Assembly (NCBI RefSeq): GCF_000513855.1
Contig: NZ_KI911318.1
Span: 572,484-636,483, forward strand
From: Desulfurococcus amylolyticus Z-533
GTDB lineage: Archaea > Thermoproteota > Thermoprotei_A > Sulfolobales > Desulfurococcaceae
Length of the DNA stretch: 64,000 bases
Direction of reading: 5' to 3'
The notes beneath the pieces were generated by a model that had not been told where the DNA came from, searched no databases, and saw only the letters and a program-made list of their open reading frames with translations. Positions 53,504 through 62,040 of this stretch are shown one piece after another. Both the position numbers and the translations under genes were made by a program. Positions within the stretch are counted from its first letter, which is position 1, and each line of letters starts with the position of its first letter.

Positions 53504-54708
53504 AGATCCCTCACCCTCTTAACAGCGTAGAAGAACGATGAGAGTCTAAGACATGAGGAGGCAATGAAGACCACCTTCATGTACTCTAAACCCATTGAGG
53601 CTATGAAGGAGCCGGTCTTAGACGCTATCGATGCCGACACATTGTTAGCGATGCCGAGCATTGTTAGGAAGTATATCCTGTCATCTATGCCGACCAGGTA
53701 TAAGTTATAGATGTTGGACATATTATTGAAAAAAGCCCATGAGAAACCAGAGTATATGTTGAAGAGTATTTGTAGAGGCAGGGTCGGTGAGAAAAGATAT
53801 ACGAGTGGGAGGCTTGAAATAGGGAGAACCGCAAGAATCATCACTCTCCTAGGCTTCATCCTGTAATGCATCCTACCCACCACATAGTTGCCTAGTATAG
53901 ATGCCAATGTGCTTGAGACATTGCCCAGGGATATCCATGTCTCATCACCATGGAATACCTTGATGAGGTAGTAGTTCCAGAGCGCGGATGGAAGGTTAAC
54001 GGAGAACGTGAGGAGGAGCATGAATGACACATAGCTCCTCGGGGTATAGGCATTCATGACACTCTTGAACTTGGACGCCATTAACCAGGGCCCTATCCTC
54101 TGGGGAGGCTTTTTACTCATCTCCCACAGCGATGCTAGGAAGCCTATAGAGATTAATGCAGCTAGCAAGGAGATAGCATAGCATATTCTGTAGGCTAGCT
54201 TCACGTTATTAATGGCATGGAAGACGATGATGCTTAAGACGAGACCGATGAGTGCAGCCGTGGTTGTAAACATGTTCACCCTGCTGAATAACCTTATAGA
54301 CTCATCCCTTGACACGACATCGGCTATAGTATCTGAATAGGCTAGTCCACCGATAGAGCCCGTATACTGTGCCACCCCTATGCTTAGTGGGAATAATGGT
54401 TTAACCCCTGCTATATCGGTGAAACCGGAGAGGCTCCAAGATAACAGGTTAAGCGATGTAAACGTCTTCCATATTGTTACCCTCCTATCCCTGTACCTGT
54501 AGACCAGTGGGAGACCGGTGAGGTTTCCAAGTGCTATCGCCGAGATATTTATGAAGGTAAGGGATCCAACCTCATCAACCGTGAACCCTAGTGCCCTGAT
54601 GGCGTATGCCTGGTAGAAGATGGAGGGGAGCGTCACGGCTAGACTGTATAGGATGGAGTGATAGATCCACCTGTTTAACCACTGCCTCCTAGCGTCAATG
54701 GTGGTCAA
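53500..54708 (-). CDS. MFS-type transporter (402 aa)
   Basis: Twelve predicted helices in two halves with a cytoplasmic loop (EMSKKPPQRIGPW) near the middle and short basic loops (YRYRDRRVTIW; HYRMKPRRVM) where MFS proteins have their signature. There are no strong motifs for a specific substrate. The start is TTG 54708, without a clear ribosome site. Intact, unlike the MFS gene at 42 kb. Confidence 0.8.
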   Translation of the reverse strand: MTTIDARRQWLNRWIYHSILYSLAVTLPSIFYQAYAIRALGFTVDEVGSLTFINISAIALGNLTGLPLVYRYRDRRVTIWKTFTSLNLLSWSLSGFTDIAGVKPLFPLSIGVAQYTGSIGGLAYSDTIADVVSRDESIRLFSRVNMFTTTAALIGLVLSIIVFHAINNVKLAYRICYAISLLAALISIGFLASLWEMSKKPPQRIGPWLMASKFKSVMNAYTPRSYVSFMLLLTFSVNLPSALWNYYLIKVFHGDETWISLGNVSSTLASILGNYVVGRMHYRMKPRRVMILAVLPISSLPLVYLFSPTLPLQILFNIYSGFSWAFFNNMSNIYNLYLVGIDDRIYFLTMLGIANNVSASIASKTGSFIASMGLEYMKVVFIASSCLRLSSFFYAVKRVRDL

Positions 54709-54736
54709 ACTAGATCACTCTTCAGCGATTCCTTGG

Positions 54737-55510
54737 CTAGGTTTCAATAATGGCGTCAGGTATGGTTTCCCTGATTCTCCTGGACAGCTCCTCGACTATG
54801 CTTCCCAGCTTTCTGTAGTTCCATATGTGCATCTCCACCACGAACTCTAATCTATCACTCTTCATTGATGCCAGATTAATCGCGGGCTCAGAGACCAGGT
54901 CCTCTGCTACAGCCTTGATGGATTTAAGTATCACGTCTCTCACAACTTCAACACTATAGGTGGCTGGAGCTGTGACACGTACCTTGATTGATAAACCAAT
55001 TGGTGTCGAGCGATTCACCACAATGGTGTTGATTAGCTTCGTGTACGGTATGAACACTCTCTCCATTCCATGTGTCTCACCTATAATTCCCAGGGTATCC
55101 ATGTCTATGACCCTGAGGAATACACCGTCTATCTCTATCCAGTCGCCTTTCTTAACAATACCCCTCGACCTAACATAGAACTCGGCTCCTAGGTTTCTAA
55201 GCACATCTAGGAGCATCGCTATCACTGCCAGCCCTATGATCAATAGTATGATGGAGAAAGCCTGAGTCTCGGGAAACAATATGGCGGCAACGATCACCAC
55301 CGCTGAACCATATATGACTACTCTGGCGATTTCGAGTATTCTATCAATGTATCTCCTCTCAACCTGCCTGAGCACACCGTATAGTATTTTTTCAAGTATC
55401 TTAACAAGTAGCCAGGATGCAAGTAGCACTATTATTGAAGCTATGATCCTCGGTGCCATCATCTCGAGGCCCTTTAGTATAACGTCTATAATGTAGTTCA
55501 CGTCCATCAC
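54737..55510 (-). CDS. MscS-family mechanosensitive channel
   Basis: A 257-residue channel with three N-terminal helices (about residues 17-100), of which the third is the pore helix (LIIGLAVIAMLLDVLRNLGA). The MscS beta-domain follows: GIVKKGDWIEIDGVFLRV and RVFIPYTKLINTIVVNRS. It would release solutes under hypo-osmotic stress. The start (GTG 55510 or ATG 55507) overlaps the stop of the RCK-like gene by 4 bases or less. Translationally coupled to two upstream genes. Confidence 0.9.
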   Translation of the reverse strand: MMDVNYIIDVILKGLEMMAPRIIASIIVLLASWLLVKILEKILYGVLRQVERRYIDRILEIARVVIYGSAVVIVAAILFPETQAFSIILLIIGLAVIAMLLDVLRNLGAEFYVRSRGIVKKGDWIEIDGVFLRVIDMDTLGIIGETHGMERVFIPYTKLINTIVVNRSTPIGLSIKVRVTAPATYSVEVVRDVILKSIKAVAEDLVSEPAINLASMKSDRLEFVVEMHIWNYRKLGSIVEELSRRIRETIPDAIIET

Positions 55511-56238
55511 CCCATGGTCCTAGGCATAGTGGGGAACTGCTCCGAGTATCTTCTGGCAACATATTCCTCATACTTCGAGAAGATCTTTTCTATAGAGCTA
55601 ATGTACTCCAGTAGCTCACTGTATTTAGCGATGAGTATCAATGCGTCACCTTGCTCGAGCACGTGATCTTCATTCATCACTATTCGACCGGCTTTATCAT
55701 ACACCATTAGCATGGCTGGCTTCCCCTTTAATTTATCGAGGAAGTCGCCGAGCTTAACACCCAGCACCCCTCTTTTCCACACCCTGTAAACAGCTACGCC
55801 AAGGTTAAAAGCATCAATGATCCTCATTGAAACCCATGAATCCATTAGTATTATAGGGAGGATATTACCTACTACGTATTCGTCCAGGCTTATGACGTAT
55901 TCAGCCCCCTCGCCCCTAGCGAGCTCCATGTTGCCTCGGGTATTCAACACTATGAAAACCAATGGCACCCCCATCTTTCCAAGGATCCTGGTTACAGCTA
56001 TGCTATCGCTATCTCTATCCAACGCGATGACACCTATATCGCAGGACTCCAGCTCCCTGTACATGTATAATTCCTCTATGCTATTGAACTTGTTGAAGGC
56101 GGCCTTAACCTCCCTGGCAACAGCTTCAACCTCCGGATCCATGCTGAACACATGGAGGGCTGTAGGAGTCTTAATATTTCTCAGTAGCTCTAGTGCAAGT
56201 CTGCTAAACCTTGCAGTTGTAACTAGTGCTATCCTCAC
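55507..56238 (-). CDS. Degenerate RCK/TrkA-like regulatory protein
   Basis: A 243-residue soluble protein resembling TrkA (KTN + TrkA-C). Strand-helix order fits (MRIALVTTARFSRLALELL, DIGVIALDRDSD, PLVFIVLNTRGN, GAEYVISLDEYVVGNIL), and the tail MNEDHVLEQGDALILIAKYS matches TrkA-C. The usual GxGxxG nucleotide loop is missing (TTARFS instead), so NAD binding is doubtful. GTG start follows GGTGAT. It overlaps MscS downstream and the unknown gene upstream by 4 bases each. Confidence 0.75.
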   Translation of the reverse strand: MRIALVTTARFSRLALELLRNIKTPTALHVFSMDPEVEAVAREVKAAFNKFNSIEELYMYRELESCDIGVIALDRDSDSIAVTRILGKMGVPLVFIVLNTRGNMELARGEGAEYVISLDEYVVGNILPIILMDSWVSMRIIDAFNLGVAVYRVWKRGVLGVKLGDFLDKLKGKPAMLMVYDKAGRIVMNEDHVLEQGDALILIAKYSELLEYISSIEKIFSKYEEYVARRYSEQFPTMPRTMG

Positions 56239-56927
56239 GATCCATCACCCATGTCGCTGACCGGTTGAAGATACCTTACAAGCCTGCTCCTTAGATCAGT
56301 TATTATAAGCGGCTCCAGCCAGCCTAGGTCAACTAAATCTACGCATTCATTATTAACTCTTATAGCTTTTCCACTAGTGTTCGTAGCATTAAGCGCGATG
56401 AAAGGTTCTATGGACCAGAAGGAATACCTCTTCACGTACTTAGCTAGTGTAACAACTATAGAGTAAGCAGGTGATGCCATCAAGCCAAGTCGTGTGGATT
56501 CTCCGCCAAGCTCTCTTGTAATCGATTTAAACCCTGTGAAGAGGCCTTGGCTACCTGAGGGGGCAGACATATATATGATTGCCTCACCCATTAAGATGGA
56601 GTCAACAGCATCGACTACACTATCCGGTGTGAAGCATTTGGAGCCAGCGTTGATGAAGACTACAAGCGAGGATGATGCAAGCCTACTACCATCATATAGG
56701 GCCGAGCCCCTACTATATAACTCCTCAGGATAGTGAAGCGGTATACTTGAGGCTACACCTGTTCTTTCACCATAGTAAACGATGTATGCATCGAGAACAC
56801 TAACTCTCCTCCTTAACTTGCTGAGCAATCCAGCGGCTCGTTTAATATCGCTGGATCTCATGGTGTGGAAAACCACGGTTACAACCGTAGCATGATCACG
56901 CCTCTTAAACAAGTTGTAGAAATACAT
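56235..56927 (-). CDS. Protein of unknown function (230 aa) coupled to RCK-like and MscS genes
   Basis: I do not recognise this family. A soluble, Ser-rich alpha/beta chain without signal peptide: ATVVTVVFHTMRSSD near the start, VSVLDAYIVYYGER, SSLVVFINAGSKCF and AIIYMSAPSGSQGLF. The beta-alpha pattern is Rossmann-like. Its overlap (GTGA) with the RCK-like gene suggests a shared task in osmotic or ion control. Confidence 0.65.
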   Translation of the reverse strand: MYFYNLFKRRDHATVVTVVFHTMRSSDIKRAAGLLSKLRRRVSVLDAYIVYYGERTGVASSIPLHYPEELYSRGSALYDGSRLASSSLVVFINAGSKCFTPDSVVDAVDSILMGEAIIYMSAPSGSQGLFTGFKSITRELGGESTRLGLMASPAYSIVVTLAKYVKRYSFWSIEPFIALNATNTSGKAIRVNNECVDLVDLGWLEPLIITDLRSRLVRYLQPVSDMGDGS

Positions 56928-56999
56928 GGAAGTGAAACACCCTTAGCTGAAATATACTAGGATCTCTGTGACTTTAAAAATAATGCTTTAAACCGTTTC

Positions 57000-57264
57000 C
57001 CACCTACGCTCTAGGTCTTCGTGGGGTGGTTTATCACGGTTCCTCCCCGGCTCCCTCCCCGTGGCCACCTATGGGTCTCAGAGACACCGTAGATGGACCG
57101 AAGGAGAAGAAACAAGTGGGGGAACTCGTGTCCATTATTTCAACCACTTAGGATGCTGTGGATATGGCAGCCACTATCTTGATAACGGAAAAATAAGGAT
57201 GCTATACCTATCCATCCCGGTTACAACTGAAAGCCTCGTCCTTTAGGGCTGGAGGAGGTCAGTC
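57000..57264 (+). mobile_element. IS605-type (TnpB) right-end remnant beside tRNA-Leu
   Basis: The end TTACAACTGAAAGCCTCGTC plus CTTTAGGGCTGGAGGAGGTC and AGTC (57221-57264) matches the conserved 3' end of TnpB elements. Upstream codons are TnpB-tail-like but give no long correct frame. The remnant ends 9 bases from the tRNA-Leu 3' end, so an insertion beside the tRNA is likely. The 346-base gap 56928-57273 holds nothing else that I can identify. Confidence 0.65.
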
Positions 57265-57273
57265 ATAGCTAGG

Positions 57274-57358
57274 TGCGGGGGGTGGGATTTGAACCCACGC
57301 AGGCCTACGCCATCGGGTCCTGAGCCCGACCCCTTTGACCAAGCTCGGGCACCCCCGC
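57274..57358 (-). tRNA. tRNA-Leu (anticodon CAG)
   Basis: An 85-nt class II tRNA. The acceptor stem is GCGGGGG paired with CCCCCGC, discriminator A. The anticodon stem-loop is TCGGG-CTCAGGA-CCCGA with anticodon CAG, followed by a long variable arm as expected for Leu. The T arm is GTGGG-TTCAAAT-CCCAC. CCA is not encoded (CCT follows the discriminator). No intron is seen. Confidence 0.95.
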
Positions 57359-57380
57359 ACCATTATTTTACTGAAAGGAG

Positions 57381-58793
57381 TCACGGATTATAAAGGTACC
57401 GAGTTGGATCCCTGGCGATCTCCTCAAGCGTCTTCAACGCGTACTCGTAGAGTTGGAGATCAATCAACCCTGCTGAAAATGTTTTCTCTAATTCATCCCT
57501 GTCGAGCACGATGGGCTCCCTGCCTGGCGCTACTGCAACATCTACGAGGAGGTCATGGTACTTCACTATGTTGACCGAGAGCTCGGGGGGTGTGTTCACG
57601 TTTATATATGAGCCAAGCCATGTGGTATCCCTGTAGTAGTTGTGGACTATATAGGGTTTCCCGGGCTCGACAACCATGTAGTCGAGGTCGCCAGGTTTTC
57701 TCTCAACGCCTATTCCATCGTATAAGCCGCTACCCGATATAATACGTTTAATAATCACCCTTACCCCTTCCACACTCCTTTCAATCCTGTGGATCCTGCC
57801 TGGTGTTAAATCCAATGCTTCACCAGTTGGCTTAACATGCCTTATATGTATTACCCCGCTTTCAGCCAGCCTGACTAACACGTATTCCCATATACATCTT
57901 GAGACTGAATCCCCGCTACATCCATTTACAATACAGTGCTCCATGGCCTCCACTATGTCGCCTAAACCCATGGAGCGTAGTGAGTGATGTCCCCTAATAG
58001 TTGGGGTCACGGTACCCCTTATATCATCCAGTATATTCTTCGAGAGACTGGTGAAGCCTATGACACCTACTAGCTCACCCCTGTAAAGCTTTAGAGGGGC
58101 ATCTGCCTCACTAGCCTTACTCATTACCCTCTTGTACTCGTTTAGCAAGAACTCTATCTCACCGAGTATTTCACTTGGCTCAGCGAACCTCGCGCTACTT
58201 CTGAAATGGACCCCTAGATTACCACCCATTAAACGTGACACTGCTAGAGCAGTCAACCTGGCTTTTAAACCTGGATCCCTGATATGCTCGGAGAAAGTTA
58301 CCTTCTGCATCCCGTGGATTAATGCTACTAGTTTACCCAGTAGCCTAAAGCTCCTCGTCACGCTTATCTTCTCCCCAGGGTATAAAGCCGTCTTCGCAAC
58401 ACCCACTATAACCTTATCACCCGGCTTCTCCCTGCAGGGAGTTAGCTCAGTCTTGAAGTCCCCGGTGTCAACTATACAGGTATCTCCAGTGTTCTTCTCT
58501 ACTCTAGCAAGGTATATTGAGTGAAGCTCTACCTGTGAGATCGATCTAAAGGTGTATGGAATGGCTGAGACTATGTCGTTGTATATCTCTCTAGCCTCGC
58601 TGGGAAACCCTATCACAACTACTCCATCACAATCATCCTTGTCCTTAACCGTGACATCACTCGGGGAATTATCGATGCCTATGTTGAACCTAGACGCTAT
58701 CTTCTCGCTTGGCTGCACTATTGAATGCCCCTTATCCATTAACAGCTTAGTTAACGCTGTAGCATATATACCCCTGATCCTCACTTTGGCCAA
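57381..58793 (-). CDS. FAU-1 / AU-1-type RNA-binding protein (RNase E/G-like)
   Basis: A protein of about 470 residues. The N-terminus KVRIRGIYATALTKLLMDKG matches the S1-like start of FAU-1, an archaeal protein with RNase E/G-like domains implicated in rRNA processing. The C-terminal part is a DUF402 domain: MVVEPGKPYIVHNYYRDTTW and KYHDLLVDVAVAPG. TTG 58793 is chosen because GGTGG lies 5 bases upstream; GTG codons at 58805 and 58802 are alternatives. The tRNA-Leu follows on the same strand. Confidence 0.88.
   Translation of the reverse strand: MAKVRIRGIYATALTKLLMDKGHSIVQPSEKIASRFNIGIDNSPSDVTVKDKDDCDGVVVIGFPSEAREIYNDIVSAIPYTFRSISQVELHSIYLARVEKNTGDTCIVDTGDFKTELTPCREKPGDKVIVGVAKTALYPGEKISVTRSFRLLGKLVALIHGMQKVTFSEHIRDPGLKARLTALAVSRLMGGNLGVHFRSSARFAEPSEILGEIEFLLNEYKRVMSKASEADAPLKLYRGELVGVIGFTSLSKNILDDIRGTVTPTIRGHHSLRSMGLGDIVEAMEHCIVNGCSGDSVSRCIWEYVLVRLAESGVIHIRHVKPTGEALDLTPGRIHRIERSVEGVRVIIKRIISGSGLYDGIGVERKPGDLDYMVVEPGKPYIVHNYYRDTTWLGSYINVNTPPELSVNIVKYHDLLVDVAVAPGREPIVLDRDELEKTFSAGLIDLQLYEYALKTLEEIARDPTRYLYNP
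57387..57396 (-). promoter_or_regulatory. TATA box of tRNA-Leu, inside the end of the FAU-1 gene
   Basis: The minus strand reads CCTTTATAAT, centred about 33 nt before the tRNA 5' end. It overlaps the last codons of the upstream FAU-1 gene, so the tRNA can be transcribed separately. Confidence 0.55.
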
Positions 58794-58903
58794 GGCTGCC
58801 ACCACTGGTTCAACAAACCGGATTAAACACGGGGAGAGACAGTACTACATAGATCCCTGGTAAACATAACATGATTGATGGGGGAGCCAGTGCACGGGAT
58901 TTA

Positions 58904-60283
58904 TTAAGCTCTCTCTCTTTTCACCGGGTGAATGTAGTCTCTGGGTGCCTTATTGAATACTTCGAGATACTTCCTCAGGACCCTCGGTACAGTTACTGTT
59001 CCATCCTCGTTCTGACGGTTCTCAAGTATGGATGTAATAGTCCTCGTGCTCGCTATAGCCGTGCTATTCAATGTATGCACATACTCCTTCACCATCCCTT
59101 TCCTACGTACAAGCCTCGTCTTCAACCTGTAGGACTGCCAGTCAGTTGTATTACTGCAGCTGACCATCTCTCTGAAGAGCCCCTGTGCAGGCATCCATGT
59201 CTCTAGATCGTATTTCTTAGCGGCTGGGGCGCCTAGGTCGCCGCTGGCTATGTTGACCACCCTGTAGGGGAGTTCGAGCCCCTTGAAGAGATCTTCAGCA
59301 TTCCCTATCAATTCCTCCATTAATGCCCAGCTCTCTTCGGGCTTGGCATAAACGTATTGCTCGACCTTATGGAACTGGTGAACCCTGAATATACCCTTTA
59401 AATCCCTGTTACCGGCTCCAGCCTCCTTCCTGAAGCAGGGGGATACACCCACATACTTCAATGGCAACTCCTCCTCGGGTATCTCCTCGAACGCGTGGAG
59501 CGCTGCAAGCGAGTGCTCAGCTGTGGCTATAAGGTAGAGGTCTTCTCCCTCTATCTTGTAGATCGCGTCCTTGAACGTCGCGAGGTCTATAACGCCGGAC
59601 ATTACCTTGTGACGTAACATATAGGGTGGTAAAACTAGTTTATAGCCTTTACTCGTCAAGCTGTCTATAGCGTACATCAGTAACGCAATATCCAGGAAGA
59701 CTATGTCGTCGAATAAATAGTAGAACCTACTCCCAGCAACCTCCCCGGCTTTAACTGTGTCGCCAAGCCTCAACACGTATTCAAGCATATCAGCGTGTCC
59801 AACAGGCTTCCAGTTTACCAGTTCATATTCTACTTTGAAGCCGTATCTCTCGGTCTGCTGCATGAACTGCTCAATATACCCGCTCCACACCTTTGGCTTA
59901 CCCCAGAACCTAATGGGCACATTATACGTGTCATCGGGGCCCACTGGCACCGTCTCATGGACTATATTCGGTAGCTTCAGCAACGCCTCCTCCCTTAAAT
60001 CCTCGATCTCCTTCAACTTCTTCTCCAGCTCCTCCATCTGGGATAAAAGCTCTCTCGCCTCGTTTATCCTGGCACTTCTCTCCGGCTCAGGCAGCTTCGA
60101 GATATCCCTGCTTATAACGTTATGCCTGTGCCTGAGCTCCTGGACCTGTGATAACAGCCTCCTCCACTCGAGATCCAACTTATATGCCTCGTCAACGAGG
60201 CTGGGATCCATGAACCTCTTCTTAACGTGTTCCTTTAATAGCTCGGGGTTATCCCTGAGTAGTGTTAAAATACTCCAAGACAC
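58904..60283 (-). CDS. serS: Seryl-tRNA synthetase (class II, standard type)
   Basis: Charges tRNA-Ser. The 459-residue protein has the N-terminal coiled-coil arm (about residues 28-110, with [20 protein letters not shown]). Class II motif 2 is [19 protein letters not shown] with HQFHKVEQ, and motif 3 is [35 protein letters not shown] is the serine-site region. GTG 60283 follows GGTGG by 6 bases. This is the common rather than the rare methanogen form. Confidence 0.96.
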   Translation of the reverse strand: MSWSILTLLRDNPELLKEHVKKRFMDPSLVDEAYKLDLEWRRLLSQVQELRHRHNVISRDISKLPEPERSARINEARELLSQMEELEKKLKEIEDLREEALLKLPNIVHETVPVGPDDTYNVPIRFWGKPKVWSGYIEQFMQQTERYGFKVEYELVNWKPVGHADMLEYVLRLGDTVKAGEVAGSRFYYLFDDIVFLDIALLMYAIDSLTSKGYKLVLPPYMLRHKVMSGVIDLATFKDAIYKIEGEDLYLIATAEHSLAALHAFEEIPEEELPLKYVGVSPCFRKEAGAGNRDLKGIFRVHQFHKVEQYVYAKPEESWALMEELIGNAEDLFKGLELPYRVVNIASGDLGAPAAKKYDLETWMPAQGLFREMVSCSNTTDWQSYRLKTRLVRRKGMVKEYVHTLNSTAIASTRTITSILENRQNEDGTVTVPRVLRKYLEVFNKAPRDYIHPVKRERA

Positions 60284-60356
60284 ATTAATCCACCATGCCT
60301 ATTCAACATGATTCAATAATCTTTAAAAATAAAAATGTGTTTTAACAGGCTTGATT

Positions 60357-60362
60357 AAAAAA
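60357..60362 (-). terminator. T6 run after the DUF59 gene
   Basis: The minus strand reads CTGAATCTTTTTTAATC starting just after the DUF59 stop at 60370. This is a plausible archaeal terminator between that gene and serS, which has its own A/T-rich upstream region (near 60320-60345). Confidence 0.4.
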
Positions 60363-60369
60363 GATTCAG

Positions 60370-60729
60370 CTATTCTCTTGTTTCCTGCTGGCTCCTAGCA
60401 TATTCCTCCACTATATCGTAGCCGAATCTCTCCTTGAACAATACCCTACCTTTCTCCGTCATCCTGAGGGGTGTCCACGGTGGGTCATACACTATATCTA
60501 TATCGGCGTCTATGCCAAGCTTCTCCTTCAGTGCATCAATTATCATTAATGGGAGTGTGGAGGCAAGGGGGCAGAACATGGTTGTAAGGGACATTGCTAT
60601 CTTAACCGTCTTATCGTTGACAACTTGTATATCGTAGATTAACCCTAGGTTGTAGACGTCGATCCCTATCTCAGGGTCTGTTATGGTTTCTAATACCTCG
60701 ACTATCTTCTTCTTTAACTCCTCACTCAC
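60370..60729 (-). CDS. DUF59 (MIP18/SufT-like) Fe-S assembly protein
   Basis: A 119-residue protein of the DUF59 family, which assists Fe-S cluster maturation. The signature is ITDPEIGIDVYNLGLIYDIQV followed by SLTTMFCPLASTLP with the conserved cysteine and VVYDPPWTP-like IVYDPPWTPLRMTEKGR. GTG 60729 is preferred because GAGGTG ends 6 bases upstream; GTG 60738 overlaps that motif. It overlaps or abuts the preceding small gene. Confidence 0.9.
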   Translation of the reverse strand: MSEELKKKIVEVLETITDPEIGIDVYNLGLIYDIQVVNDKTVKIAMSLTTMFCPLASTLPLMIIDALKEKLGIDADIDIVYDPPWTPLRMTEKGRVLFKERFGYDIVEEYARSQQETRE

Positions 60730-60734
60730 AGGTG

Positions 60735-61040
60735 TCACCTCTTCTTCTTTTCCCCGCTACTAGAAGGCATTATCTCGCTGAGATACGTTGACATTAATGC
60801 CTGGGGAGGCATCTTGGATATCTTGACAGCTATATTATACATTACCTCTACTTCCTCCTCCGTTGCATAATCGAGGGGTATCCCCTTCCGATTATTCCTC
60901 TCCCACTCAGCTATTAGCCTCTCCAGTATCCTACTTACATCAGGATTTGAATAGAAGGCTATCTTATAGGCTTGCTCGCTTGATTCATCTATTAGTCTCA
61001 CTATCCCCTGCTTCATCTTTAATATATTGGACATACACAT
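60735..61040 (-). CDS. Small helical protein of unknown function (101 aa)
   Basis: A charged, mostly helical chain (ILERLIAEWERNNRKG, EEEVEVMYNIAVKISKMP) with a basic end SGEKKKR. ATG 61040 lies 5 bases after GGAG, overlapping the stop of the isomerase gene region; the frame is open further upstream to 61061. It sits between the aIF2B-family genes and the DUF59 gene in one operon. I do not recognise it. Confidence 0.65.
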   Translation of the reverse strand: MCMSNILKMKQGIVRLIDESSEQAYKIAFYSNPDVSRILERLIAEWERNNRKGIPLDYATEEEVEVMYNIAVKISKMPPQALMSTYLSEIMPSSSGEKKKR

Positions 61041-61041
61041 C

Positions 61042-62040
61042 TTACTCCAACAAGTCCTCAAACCTTATTGTAGATATTGATAAACCATGTTTAATCTTTT
61101 CCAGTGCCCAGCCAAGCCTCTCCATGAGCACGAGTATCGCTGATTGAGGTGGTATAACTCCGACTTCAGTTACTATGGCGTCAATGTACTCGGGAGGCGT
61201 GACATCGAATGAGGGGTTCAATACTTTGACGCCTGGATGCTGCTTCAACCACTCTTCGGGGACTATCTCGCTTGGATCACGGAACTCTATTGGCACGAGT
61301 TCCCCGACGAGTGTTATAGGTGAGAACTTATATGACTCGGCTACAACGTAGACGCGTACCCTGGCCTCCTTGGCTGCTAAAGCTACCTGGCTTGTACCAA
61401 TCTTGTTTATCACTGCTCCATTACTTGTAATCGTGTCAGCCCCTATTACCACGTAATCCACATCATTCATAACATACCTCACAGCACTATCAGGTATCTG
61501 GACAACAGGTACCCCGTTATTCAGGAGCTGCGTTGTGGTTATCCTGCCCTGGTAGAATGGACGTGTCTCGGTACTGTAGGCCTTCACCACCTTGCCTTGT
61601 CTATATGCTTCAGTTATAGTATTCACTGCGACGCTGCTGTGGCAATGTGTAAGTATGATGGAGTTCTCCTTTATCCTCTTAGCACCCATTTCACTTATCT
61701 TCTTAACCGCGTTCAGGCTTTCCTCGATGAATCTATTAGCAGCACTCACTATGGCTGAATGGGCCTCGTCGAAGCCGTATTGATCCCTTAGACTGGAAAG
61801 AATAAACATGACTGCGTTAGGTAGGCTTACAGCGGTAGGCCTCGTCGATATGAGTATATCGGCGACTCTTCCAATATACTTCTTAAATAGGGATGCATCC
61901 CGTGGCCCATTATACTCCTCTGCCGCTATTTTCAAAGCTTCGGCTGCTGCCCGCCCGATCTTACCAGCTCCCCGGATCCTCATCGTCTTTATTCCATCAG
62001 CTATCTCAAGGACCTTTGGAGGTATACTAACATCGCTCAT
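61042..62040 (-). CDS. Ribose-1,5-bisphosphate isomerase (aIF2B family)
   Basis: A 332-residue member of the aIF2B/R15P isomerase family. It keeps Cys133 (LTHCHSS) and Asp202 (IGADTIT) at the same positions as the Thermococcus R15P isomerase residues known to be catalytic, and the RGAGKIGRAAAEA loop. In the archaeal AMP pathway it converts ribose-1,5-bisphosphate to ribulose-1,5-bisphosphate. Partner enzymes (AMP phosphorylase, RuBisCO) are not in the window. ATG 62040 overlaps the upstream paralogue by 4 bases and follows GGAGG. Confidence 0.88.
   Translation of the reverse strand: MSDVSIPPKVLEIADGIKTMRIRGAGKIGRAAAEALKIAAEEYNGPRDASLFKKYIGRVADILISTRPTAVSLPNAVMFILSSLRDQYGFDEAHSAIVSAANRFIEESLNAVKKISEMGAKRIKENSIILTHCHSSVAVNTITEAYRQGKVVKAYSTETRPFYQGRITTTQLLNNGVPVVQIPDSAVRYVMNDVDYVVIGADTITSNGAVINKIGTSQVALAAKEARVRVYVVAESYKFSPITLVGELVPIEFRDPSEIVPEEWLKQHPGVKVLNPSFDVTPPEYIDAIVTEVGVIPPQSAILVLMERLGWALEKIKHGLSISTIRFEDLLE

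Noticed and set aside
57061-57246. 61-codon plus-strand ORF as a gene
   Set aside because: It ends in the conserved IS605 right end and has no family resemblance in frame; treated as part of the remnant.
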